From assembly GCA_015178975.1 (NCBI GenBank), contig WHVD01000085.1, positions 248,001 through 312,000 on the forward strand: a stretch of 64,000 nucleotides of DNA. Reading direction: 5' to 3'. The notes beneath the pieces were generated by a model. That model did not search any database and was not told the origin of the DNA. It saw only the letters and a program-made list of their open reading frames with translations. Position 1 is the stretch's first letter, and each line of letters starts with the position of its first letter. Source of the DNA: Hysterangium stoloniferum. Its lineage: Eukaryota > Basidiomycota > Agaricomycetes > Hysterangiales > Hysterangiaceae. The position numbers and the translations under genes were made by a program. Shown in pieces: positions 1 to 10,941 of the stretch.

Positions 1-471
1 ATGATCATTATGTTTTTCCTTAACATTTTATTTTGTCTACATTAACATATTGCAAGGATTTCCTCGTTTTCAGCGGAATCCATTGCTCAACGACCTCGAT
101 CATTCCAAACAATGGCACTGCTAAATGTAGCTACCAAAATTTAATTCATGATTTTTTCTGTAAATTTTTTCATCTTTCCTGAACCTCGTTCACTTGGCCT
201 CGGAGCGTCTTCGGTTCAAGTCACCTAGCCCACGTATCAGCTGGTGTTCATTCGTGTAGGCGGCAATCACGAAGATCGACTTGCACTTGACGGCATTCCC
301 GGCTGAGCCGATTTCTTATGAAGTTGCCCTACTTCAATCGTTTAGATTCTCTGACAATAATACCAAAAGTGGACCACGTTTTCTGTCATTGGTGGCAAAA
401 AAATTGGTCATGTAGCTAACTTCACCTCAAGCACGACACCTATTGCTATCATACCCCACCCTGTGATGTAT
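1..471. repeat. Spacer downstream of copy A, shared among the tandem units
   Basis: No gene seen. This stretch is similar to 5580-5816 and to about 10480-10941, which follow copies B and C, and in reverse to about 25180-25400 after copy D. It is therefore part of the duplicated unit. It contains AT-rich sequence and the shared block near 420-460 about a cytosine-rich, CCCCACC-type motif that precedes each stop codon. Confidence 0.7.
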
Positions 472-1921
472 TTATCTCATAGCTTTGCCCTGTACAATTA
501 GTGACCCAGCATCCACGACACGCCATCCGAACTTAGTGACCACCGATAAACAACGACTATTTGATAATTCCTCTGGCCCGGTGAATGGTGTGGCGATCAA
601 GTGGAGGAGTTGGCGCGCATGCTTAATGATGTCTGAGCATCTCCACGCTATGCAGCTATCCTCTGTCGACCGGCCAATCGCCTTACAGTTGCGAATAACC
701 CGGGAAAGAGCGTCGAGAGTGGATTTTGTACGCACTTGGACGCACGCATATTCCAGATCTGGAGATCTAGCTATGAACTTGATTGACATTCTTATTATGT
801 TCCGAATCGACCACAACATCCATTTGTCAGGGCTTGAATTTACAGGCATCGACAATTCTCTAGTATCTCACTTGATTATGACAGTATTTACAGAAGAATA
901 TAGGAACTTGCCTTAGGATTGAAACCATAAAAGAACCGACGATAATGAGCTGGCTGTCATGGGCTATGAACAGCGATTTGTTGTCAAGGAAATTCTCCAG
1001 CATTTCCAGGTTGATGAACAAAGATACTGCAATCTTAGTGCTTTGAGCCAATGTCTGGATATCCATTCCGATATTTCGGAGCACAGATTTCAATACCACT
1101 CCAGATATGTCTTGAAACCATGTGTCCTGGGAAACGCAATGCATGAAAAGCCGATGTAATCTGTGGCCCGCGGGTCCCTGCGGTCGATTCCACCAGAACG
1201 CAAAGTAGCCTCTGATGGCAATAAGTTCTTCTATAGACAGCTGACGCACAAGGCATACATTTTCCACGATATCAACGAGGGCGCCGATGAAGAAAGGATA
1301 ATGATTCCCCAGGCCAAAGCCTGTTAGATAGTGGGCGATATTTATAATAAATTCAGATGCAACCTCATCCAAGCTGTTGTGAAGGGGTGATTTCATGAGG
1401 GAATTATAGAGTACCGACGTAATGACGGTTGATTTATTCGTATCCCACCATTCAACGCCAGGGCAACATATAAAGGCGCGACCCAGTGATGCTATTACCT
1501 TCAAGGCCATAGTGTCACGAATTTTCGTTAGCTGTATTTCATCACAACACAACCAGAAGTCCCCTAAAATTCTCTACGCTTGTTGTCGAATTTGAAGCGG
1601 GTATATGGGTCTATGAAGCATGAGTAGGACGAATGCATCCCAATCCTTGACGCCGCTGAGTTATCCCTACCTCAACAAATCAATGCTGTTTTGAATTAAT
1701 ATTCCCCATGTTGGAAGACATGCAGACTTGCGCAGGAACCTGTTCAGCGTCTTGTCTCGAGATGAGAAATCCACCATTCTCCCATACACAGTCAACCTCG
1801 CATCACCGTAGCCTTCTTTGCGTTGTAGAGGACTTGCATCCCAACCCTTTCCAACTTGAATTTAAAGGAAAACCCTGGTCCAATTTCAAAGCTGGAAGTT
1901 GTGTCAGACTGCATTCCGTGT

Positions 1922-2355
1922 AGAAATTTACGGGGTAAAAACTATAATGCATAAGCCTTAGTTGGGATCGTTAGGTGAGCAACTAATGCTAACTACCTAT
2001 AATATATAACTACGTGTAGATGAGTATGGGTATATTGTGATAATTATGGTATCACTACTTACGCCTTAGTTGGGACCGTTAGGTGAGCAACTAAGGCGAC
2101 GAAAACCTCTCGCTAAGGTATATATACCACTTCGGCAACACATTGCCGAGTTGGCATTCCCCCTGTTGTCTAAGCGGTCGACGCTTTCAGTTGCAAATAC
2201 TTTCTATTATTCCAACATTCCGCAGTATACAATAGAGAGTATTTGCAACTAATATACATTAGCAAAACTGAATGGGTTCCTGATATTTATATCAGGAACC
2301 ATCAGGAACCCATTCAGTTTTGCTAATATATATATTAGTTGCAAATACTCTCTAG
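1922..2355. mobile_element. Insertion in exon 8 of copy A (MITE-like material)
   Basis: Aligned with copies B and C, the exon 8 sequence stops near 1921 and resumes near 2356. The inserted DNA has two copies of a CCTTAGTTGGGA(T/C)CGTTAG block (about 1955 and 2062) whose flanks form a short inverted repeat (GCCTTAGTTG and CAACTAAGGC), and the palindrome at 2233-2354. No coding sequence is seen. It is probably two or three small non-autonomous elements inserted together. Confidence 0.65.
2233..2354. mobile_element. Palindromic (foldback) MITE, 122 bp
   Basis: Almost the whole 122 bp is one inverted repeat. The left arm reads TAGAGAGTATTTGCAACTAA and on to TTCCTGAT; the right arm returns its complement and ends in TACTCTCTA. 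TA lies at both edges, consistent with a TA target. A fragment of the same arm (TTGCAAATACTTTCTA) sits just upstream near 2190-2207. Confidence 0.75.
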
Positions 2356-4633
2356 TCCCATCATGATTGCTAGATAGGCTGAGATTGGATATGGTGCTGG
2401 TAGACCTCCCCAGCATCGGTGGTTCATGGCAGGTCGTTTCTCCTTGGCACTGACACAGGCAGGATGTGGTAAATATTACGTGATAACAGCACTAGATATT
2501 TGATTACTCACCAACTCGTCAACCCAAACTTCTACATGGTTTGGAGACAGCGGTATGTGCTGGTCGTCATCGGGGCCTCGGTAACATAAATTCGGCCCAG
2601 TTTCGTTGCAGCTCCATCGTTCTCGAAGTTTCACCCGGAAAATCTCCCTCATACCCGTGCTAACGATCTGGTCCCATTGTTCTGAACTCAATACATGTGA
2701 AGAAGGTAAGGGTGGGCGCTCATCAACGCCTTCTCGGAGGTCCGACGTGGTGTTAGTGGAACTCCATGGTGTCTTACCAAAAGCGGGTATATCAGGGTAG
2801 CTCGTATTTCCGTTGCACTGAAACGCACAGGATGTGACGCAGTTACATCAAAATAGCATCATACTTTACTCACCAACTCGTTAACTCAAAACTCTACATG
2901 GTTTGTAGACAATGATATGTGCCGGCCGTCATCGGGTGCCCGGTAATAAATCTCGTGCCCGGTTTCGTAACAGATCCATCGTTCTCGAAGTTTGGTCCGT
3001 AATATCTCTCTCATTCCGGTCTTAATGATCTGGTCCCGTTGATCCAAGTTCAAATCACCTGGGGAAACTAAGGGTGGTTGCTCCTCAACGCCTCGGCCGG
3101 ACATGGTGTTGGCGGGCACCCTGGCATCGTAACAACGGTCGGTGGGTCATGGTAGCTGGTTTTTCCTTGACACTGAAACGCGCATGATGTGATACAGATT
3201 GCATGATAATTGCATTATGCTTTACTCACGGGCTTGAACTTGTCAGCCAAAACCTCTACGTGGTTTGCAGATAGTATGTCCTGGTCGTTATTGGGGACCT
3301 GATAACTTGATTCCAAAGGTGGTAGCTCCTCAATGTCTTCTCGGAGGTTGGATGTGGTGTTGATGGACTTCTCCGGCATCTAAACAACCGTTGGTGGGTC
3401 ATGATAAGTCGTTTCTCCTTGGCACTGCAACGCGCAGGATGTGATACAAATTATATGAAAATAGCATTATACTTTACTCACCATCTCGTCAATCCGGACC
3501 TCTGCATCGTTTGCGGACAGTGATATAGGCTGGTGACCATCTGGTATATGCTTCTCATCATCGGGGACCCGGGAACATGAAGAAACCAAGGGTGGTTGCT
3601 CCTCAACACCTTCTCGATGGTCGGATGTTGGTGGGCCTCTCCGACATCCTGACAACAGTGGGTGGGTCATGGTAGCTCGTTTCGCCTTGGCACTGAAACG
3701 CGCAGGATGTGATACAAATCACATGATGATAATAGGATTATACTTCACTCACCAATTCGCGAATGCAACCCTCTACATACTTTGCAGATGGTGGTATGTG
3801 CTGGTTGCCATCGGGGGCAGGATAACATAAATCGTGCTCTGTTTCGGTACAGTTCCAATGTTCTGGAAGCTTCCCCCAGGATATTTCACTCATTCCCGTC
3901 TTAATGATCTGGTCCCGTTGATCCGAGCTCGGTTCACCTGGGGGGACCAGGGGTGGTTGCTCATCAGCGCGGTCTCGGGGTTGGACGTGGTGTTGGTGGG
4001 CATCCCTGTCATCTTAACAACCATCGGTGGGCCATTGTCGCTCGTGTCTCCTTTGAACTGAAACTCGTAGAATGTGAGACGGATTACCTGATAATAGCAT
4101 GATACTTTACTCACCAACTCGTCAACCCGGACTTCTGTATCATTTGCAGACAGTGATATATGCTGGTGATCAGCTGGTACATGCTCCTCATCAGCGGGGA
4201 CCCGGTAACATGAAGAAACCAAGGGTGGTTGCTCCTCAACACCTCCTTGATGGTCGGATGTGGTGTTGGTTGGCCTCTCTGACATCCTACCAACAGTCGG
4301 TGGGCCATGGAAGCTCGTCTCGCCTTGGCACTGAAACGCACAGGATGTTATGCAGATTACATGATAATAGCATTATACTTTACTCACCAACTCGCCAACC
4401 CAAACCTCGACATGGTTTGCAAACAGTGGTATGTGCTGGTCGTCCGCGACAGTTCGGCAACATAAATCGTCCCCGGGTTCGTTACAGCTCTATCGTTCTC
4501 GGAGCTCCAACCGGAACCTTTTCCTCATTCTCATCTCGAGGATCAGCCCCCGTTCCTCTGAGCTCAACCTGAGTACATCAGTGGAAACCAAGCGTGGTAG
4601 CTCATCGAGGCCTTGGAGGGTCTCAGCAGCCAT

Positions 4634-5816
4634 ATCGTGATTCCTCAGAGTGGTCTCGCTAAAAGTAGACATTGGTGGGTAGCAGTCGTGCTCACACCAG
4701 AAGAGGATGCTGTGCTTCCATTTCAGCAGGGCAGCAATTAACTAGAGAGTCAATTTGTGGGTAATGCACGGCCGCCGTGCTTACACAAGATATACAGCGT
4801 TTCATCCTTTCCTTTCAGCAAACCCCATTTTAAACAAGGTCCACTCACCTTCCTTCAATCATGCAGACTCCAGGATACTCTCCAGTTAGCTTACTATTTT
4901 CTACCCTAATTCCTACACTTCATCAGACCGTCTACTGCAGAAAGCACACATGACAGCTTGATATAGTTTGGTGAGTTGTCATCACATAATGCGATAACTT
5001 CACAGTTCTTGAGCGTTAGAATTCAGGGCAATCCAACTTCTCTGTGCATTCCCAACAGGAGGGCATGCAGGCGCAAGCAGATGGAGAGTCAATTCCAGGA
5101 TATCCCGCATAGCATTGGGACCATACTTGCACATAATCCGGAATGTTTCATCTTTTCCTTCTTAAACAAGGCCCATTATTCACCCTTTCTTCAAACATAT
5201 AAGTTCGGATTTCCTTATATTCTCTACCCGAACGCTGAGCGAAACACCGACAACGAGCTGATGCATGCTGATGAGCAGAAAGTCCGGATCCCTCGTGGCT
5301 CACGCTGAGACATCGGGACTATATGAAAGTCAACATGGGATTTGGTGGATGAAAAATAATTAACTAAATATTAATGCGCGCTAGTCGCAGAACCATACCA
5401 TTTCGTCCGTCAAAATAAACATTCGGTCTCCGCTTTTGAGCCCTCTTGCCAGGTCGGATGTTCGCAAATTCCCCACTTGCCGATCACCGTGGCCAATGCT
5501 AAGACACCGGGACCCCGAGAGAATTCGCCGAGTGATCACCGGTGCGATAGTGTTTGGAGTCAATGATTAATCTCTTGTTTCACCCTGATGATCATTTTTT
5601 TTCCTCAACATTTTATTTTGTCCCTACTACCACATTACAAGGATTGTCTCATTTTGAACGCAAATTTAATTTATGATTTTTTCTATAATCTTTTTCATCT
5701 TTCCCGAAGCTCGCTGATTTGGCCTCGGAGCATCTTGGATTCATAAACGCAGAAAAATATACATTTACACCTATTGCTATCAAACCCCACCTGTGATGTA
5801 TTTACCACCTGTACAA
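4634..5816. repeat. Spacer upstream of copy A, downstream of copy B
   Basis: No convincing gene. It is homologous to 9492-10941 and 14613-15549 and, inverted, to 20640-21147. It should contain the promoter of copy A if that copy is transcribed. It holds the dispersed hairpin at 4975-4998. Its second half (about 5280-5560) belongs to the family of repeats also found at 31965-32790. Short open frames here are not conserved among the copies. Confidence 0.65.
4975..4998. repeat. Dispersed hairpin repeat, copy 1
   Basis: GTTGTCATCACATAATGCGATAAC can fold into a stem with a three-base bulge. The copies at 9825, 14953, 20791, 33009 and 45715 lie in the same flanking context (CACAGTTCTTGAGCGTTAGA or a variant). 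Its role is unknown; it may be part of an element end or an upstream regulatory block. Confidence 0.6.
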
Positions 5817-8800
5817 TTAGTGACCCACTTCACCAACGTCCACGATACGCCATTCGAACTGAGTTACCACCGATAAACAACGACTATTTGATAGTTCCGA
5901 CGGCCCGGTGAACGGCGTGGCGATCAAGTGCAGGAGGTGGCGAGCATGTTTAATGATGTCTGAGCATCTCCACGCTGTGCATCTATCCTCTGTCGACCGG
6001 CCAATCGCCTTACAGTTGCGAATAACCCAGGAAAGAGCGTCGATAGTGGATTCTGTACGCACTTGGACGCACGCACATACCAGATCTGGAGATCTAGCTA
6101 TAAACTTGATTATCATTCTTATTATGTTCCGAATAGACCACAAGAGCCATTTGTCCGGGCTTGAATTTACAGACACCGACAATTCTCTAGTATCTCAGTT
6201 GATTATGACAGTATTTGCGGAAGAATATAGGGACGTACCTTAAAATTGAAACCATAAAAGAACCAATGATAATGAGCTGGCTGGTATGGGCTATGAATAG
6301 CGACTTGTTATCAAGGAAATTCTCCAGCATTTCCAGGTTCATGAACAAAGATACTGCAATCTTAATGCTTTGAGCCAATGTCTGGATATCCATTCTGATA
6401 TTTCCGAGCACAGAATTCAATACCTCTCCAGATATGTTTAGAAACCATGTGTTCTGGGAAACGCAATGCATGAAAATCCGATGTAATCTGTGGCCGAGGG
6501 ATCCCTGGTGTCGATTCAACCAGGTCTCGAAGTAGCTTCTGATGGCGATAAGTTCTTCTCTGGACAGCTCACGTACATGGCATACGTTTTCGATGACATC
6601 CACAAAGGCGTCAATGAGGAGGGGATGTTGCTTATCAGGGTCAAATAAGTAGTAGGCAATTTTCACCACAAATACAGATGAAGCCTCATACATGTTGGCG
6701 TGAAGCGGTGATTGTATGAGGAACCTGTAGAGTAACGACGTAACGGTGATTGATCTATTCCTATCCCACCATTGGGCGCCAGGGCAACATGTGAAGGCAC
6801 GACCCAACGATGCCATAAGCTTCAAGGTCATTTTGTCACGATTGTTTGTTAGCGGTATTTCATCATAACACAACCAGAAGTCCCCTAAAATTCTGGCCGC
6901 TTGCCCTCGAATTTGAGGCGGGCATGAGGGTCTACAAAGCGTGAACAGGTCGCGTTTATCCCAATGCTTGACGCCACTGAGTTATCCCTACCTCAACAAC
7001 TCAATGCTTTCTTGAATTACTCTTCCCCATCTTGGAAGAGTTGCAGACTTGCGTAGGAACCTGTTAAGCGTCTTGTCTCGAGATGAGAAATCCACCATCC
7101 GCCCATACATAGTCAACTTTACCATCCACCCAGCTACTTTTGCGTTGTATAGAACTTGCCTCCCAACCCTTTCCAACGAGAGTCCAAAGTGATAATGGCC
7201 TGGCCCAATTCCAATGGGGGAAATCGGGCCAAACCCTACTGCCCAATCATGACCATATAAGCTGGGATAGGTTGTGATGCTGGTAGACCTCTCCGGCATC
7301 GTAACAACAATCAATGGTTCATGGCAGGTCCTTTTTCCTTCACACTGACACAGGCAGAATGTGGTAAATATTACCTGATAACAGCGCTACATGTTTGATC
7401 ACTCACCAAGTCGTCAACCCAAACCTCTACATGGTTTGGAGATAGTGGTATGTGCGCGTCGTCATCGGGGGCTCGGAAACATAAATTGTGCCCAGGTTCG
7501 TTGCAGCTCCATCGTTCTCGAAGTTTCGCCCGGAAAATCTCCCTCATACCCGTGCTAACGATCTGGTCCCATTGTTCTGAGCTCAATACACGTGGAGAAC
7601 GCAAGGGTGGTAGCTCATAAACGCCTTCTCGGAGGTTGGACGTGGTGTTGGTGGAACTCCATGGTGTCTTGCCAAAATCGGGTAGATCATGGTAGCTGGT
7701 ATTTCCGTTGCACTGAAACGCACAGGATGTCACGCAGATTACATGAAAATAGCATTATGCCTTATTCACCAACTCGTTAACCCAAAACTCTACATTGTTT
7801 GCAGACAATGGTATGTGCTGGTCGTCATCGGGTTCCCAGTAGCATAAATCGTGCCCGGTTTCGTTACAGCTCCATCGCTCTCGAAGTTTCTTCCGGAATA
7901 TCTTTCTCATTCCGGTCTCAATGATCTGGTCCCTTTCTTCCTGGCTCAATTCAACTGGGGAAACGAATGGTAACTCCTCAACGCCTTCTCGGATGTTGGA
8001 TATAGTGTCGGTAGACCTCTCTGGCATCGTTACAACGGTCGGTGGGTCATGGTAGCTGGTAGTTCCTTGACACTGAAACGCGCAGGATGCGATACGTATT
8101 AGATGATAATGGCATTATACTTTACTCACGGGTTTGAACTCGTCAGCTGAACCTTCTCCGTGGTTTACAGAGAGTATGTCCTCGTCGTCATCGGGGACCC
8201 GATAACTTGATACCAAAGGTGGTAGCTCCTCAACGTCTTCTCGAAGGTTGGATGTGGTGTTGGTGGACCTCTCTGGTATATTAACAACAGTCGGTGGGTC
8301 ATGGTAAGTCGTTTCTCCTTGGAACTGCAACGCGCGGGGTTTGATACAAATTATGTGATAATAGCACAATACGTTACTCACCCTCTCGTCAATCCGGACC
8401 TCTGCATCGTTTGCGGACCGTGGCATATGCCGGTGATCATCTGGTACATCCCCCTCAATGCTTTCTCGGTGGCTAGACGTTGTGTCGGTGGGCCTCCCTG
8501 ACATCTCAACAACAGTTTGTGGGTCGTGGCAAGTCGTTTCTTCTTGGCACTTCAACGCGCAGGATGTGATACATACTACATGATAATAGCATTATACTTC
8601 ACTCACCAATTCTCCAATGCAACCCTCTGCATACTCTTTAGACGGTGGGATGTGCTGGTCGTCATCGGGGGCTGGGTAACATAAATCGTGGCCTGGTTCG
8701 GTACAGTTCCATCCTTCTCGAAGCTTCCCCCAGGATATTTCACTCATTCCCGTCTTAATGATCTGGTCCCGTTGATCCGAGCTCGGTTCACCTGGGGGAA

Positions 8801-9491
8801 CCAGGGGTGGTTGCTCATCAGCGTGGTGTCGGGGGTTGGACGTGGTGTTGGTGGGCATCCCTGCCATCTTAACAACCGTGGGTGGGTCATTGTCGCTCGT
8901 GTCTCCTTTAAACTGAAAGGCGCAGGATGTGGTACAGATTATATAATAATAGCATGATACTTTGCTCACCGACTCGTCAACCCGGACTTCTGCATCATTT
9001 GCGGTAAGTGGTGTATGCTGGTGATCATCTGGTATATGCTCCTCATCATCGGGGTCCTGATAACATGAAGAAACCAAGGGTGGTTGCTCCCCAACACCTT
9101 CTCGATGGTTGGTTGTGGTGGTGGTGGGCCTCTCTGACATCCTAACACCAGTGGGTGCGTTATGGTAGCTCGTTTTGCCTTGGCACTGAAGCGCGCAGGA
9201 TGTGATACAAATTACATGATAATAGCATTATACTTTACTTACCAACTCGTCAACCCAAACCTCTACATGGTGTGCAGACAGTGGTATGTGCTGGTCGTCC
9301 GCGACAGTTCGGCAACATAAATCGTGCTCGGGTTCATTACAACTCCATCGTTCTCGGAGCTCCAATCGGAATATTTCCCTCATTCTCGTCTCTAGGATCG
9401 GCCCCTGTTCCTCTGAGCTCAAATTGAGTACATCAGTGGAAACCAAGGGTGGTAGCTCCTCGACGCCTTGGAGGGTCTGAGCCGTTGCCAT
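5817..9491 (-). CDS. Copy B: unrecognised modular-exon protein (about 1052 aa)
   Basis: Unrecognised. Exons (coding order): 9243-9491, 8970-9185, 8607-8912, 8382-8549, 8130-8324, 7770-8072, 7407-7712, 6992-7344, 6239-6931, 5817-6186; all joins keep frame. Exons 1-7 are repeats. Full modules run roughly [FC]QGxTxYHDPPTVV, a TNTTSNxREGVEELP stretch, a charged helix-like segment ending LRERWSC, then GHDLCY, DDxQHIPL and VEVWVDEL, giving C-x4-H-x2-C-x8/9-H, possibly metal binding. Exons 2, 4 and 5 are short and lack the first three ligands. Exons 8-10 form a conserved C-terminal region with no signal peptide seen and no clear membrane segment. The last intron (6187-6238) starts GTACGT. The start is set at the Met at 9491, with a good context and shared by all copies; an upstream in-frame ATG is at 9530. 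The acceptor of intron 3 is AAG rather than CAG. Confidence 0.75.
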
Positions 9492-10941
9492 ATCGCAATT
9501 CCTCAGAGTGGTCTCGTTGAAAGTAGACATTGGTGGGTAGCAGTCGTGCTCTGACCAGAAGGGGATGCTGTGCTTCCATGACAGCAGTGCAGCAGTGCAG
9601 CGATTAACTAGAGAGTCAATTTGTGGGTAATGCACGGCGGCCGTGCTTACACAGCGTTTTATCCCTTCTTTCCAGCAAAGCCCATTTCATGCAACTCACC
9701 TTCCTGCAACCATGCAGACTCCAGGATACTATCCAGTTAGCTTAATATTTCTACCCTAATTCCTACACTTCATCAGATTGTCTACTGCAGAAAGCACGCA
9801 TAGCAGCTAGATATAGTTTGGTGAGCTGTCATCGCATAATGCGACAACTTCACAGTTCTTGAGCGTTAGAATTCAGGGCAATCCAGCTTCTCTGTGCATT
9901 CACAACAGGAGAGCATGCTGCGCCTGTATGGCGCAAACAGATGGAGAGTCAATTCCAGGGATATCCCGCATACCATTGGGGCCGTACTCCCACACGATCC
10001 GTGGTGTTTCATCTTTTCCTTCTTAAATAAGGTCCATTATTCACCTTTCTTAAAACATATAAGTTCGTATTTCCTTATATCCCCTGCCCGGACGGTGAGC
10101 GGAACACTGACCACGAACTGATGCACGCTGATGAGCAGAAAGTCCGGACCGCGCGCGGCTCACACTGAGACATCGGGACTATAAGAAAATCAACATGAGG
10201 TTTGGTGGATGCAAAATAATTAATTAAATATGAATGCGCGCTAGTCGCCGGACTATTTCGGTCTCTGCTTTTGGGCCTTCTTCTTGCCCCCAAGTCGGAT
10301 GTTTGTAAATCGCCCACGTGCCGATTACCGCGGCTAACGATAAAACACCGGCACTCGAGAGAATTCGCCACCTAATCACAGGGTTCCAATTAAACTTTGG
10401 CTCAGTGATCACGGGTGTGATAGTGTAGTGGTTTGGAGTCAATGTTTAATCCCTTGTTTGCTTGTTTCCCCCTTGATGATCATTATTTTTTTCCTGAACA
10501 TTTTATTTTGTCCACACTAACACATTGCAACGATTTTCTCGTTTCCAACGGAATATATCGCTCAATGACCTTGATCGTTCCAAAAAACAACGCTGCTAAA
10601 TGTAGCTATCAAAATTAAATTTAAGATTTTTTCTATAAATTCCTTCATATTTCCTGAAGCTTGCTCGGGGCGTCTTCAATTCAAGTCACCTGGACCGCGC
10701 ATCAGACGGGATTCATTTGTGGCAAGCGGAAATCGACTTGCACTTGACGGCATTACCGGCTGAGCTGATTTCTCACGATGTTGCGCCACTTCAATCGATT
10801 AGATTGTCTGACAACGATGCCAAAATTGGACCACGTTGTTCGTCATGGTGGCAAAAAAATTGGTCAGGTAGCTAACTTTACCTCAAGCACGACACCTATT
10901 GCTATCAAACCCCACCTGTGATGTATTTAGCACCTGTACAA
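9492..10941. repeat. Spacer between copies B and C
   Basis: No convincing gene. It carries the expected promoter region of copy B, the hairpin repeat at 9825-9848 and a block near 10100-10420 related to 5250-5560, 15210-15540 and 31965-32790. The part from about 10480 is the shared downstream flank of copy C. Confidence 0.65.
9825..9848. repeat. Dispersed hairpin repeat, copy 2
   Basis: GCTGTCATCGCATAATGCGACAAC: TCGCAT pairs with ATGCGA, with the same three-base bulge as the other copies. It lies upstream of copy B. Confidence 0.6.

Larger units (their letters stand above)
472..4633 (-). pseudogene. Copy A of the modular-exon family, pseudogene
   Basis: Unrecognised family; compare copies B and C. 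The exon skeleton is all visible: module exons near 4388-4633, 4115-4330, 3753-4057, 3482-3692, 3230-3424, 2874-3172 and 2512-2817, then exon 8 (1671-2449), exon 9 (912-1610) and exon 10 (472-859). It is broken in several ways. Exon 3 is 305 nt, one G short of copy B in a G run near 3977. Exon 4 is 211 nt, five bases short. Exon 5 has an in-frame TAG near 3380. Exon 6 is 299 nt. Exon 8 carries about 430 bp of unrelated sequence (about 1922-2355), including a palindromic MITE. Exons 9 and 10 remain open and are joined by a GC-AG intron (860-911). A truncated product from the 3' part is conceivable but unsupported. Confidence 0.85.

Noticed and set aside
485..916. Plus-strand open frames opposite the last exon of the family (also 5908-6243, 11033-11368)
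   Set aside because: They are the antisense of conserved exon 10, and conservation follows the minus-strand codons.
4976..5308. 110-codon frame in the spacer with partial copies at 9894, 14954 and 32843
   Set aside because: The copies are shifted or interrupted; the similarity is that of a DNA repeat, not of a protein.
6187..6238. Reading the family as two genes (stop after ..YCHNQLRY and a new ATG)
   Set aside because: A 52-nt intron with GT or GC donor and TAG acceptor joins the two frames in the same phase in all four copies.
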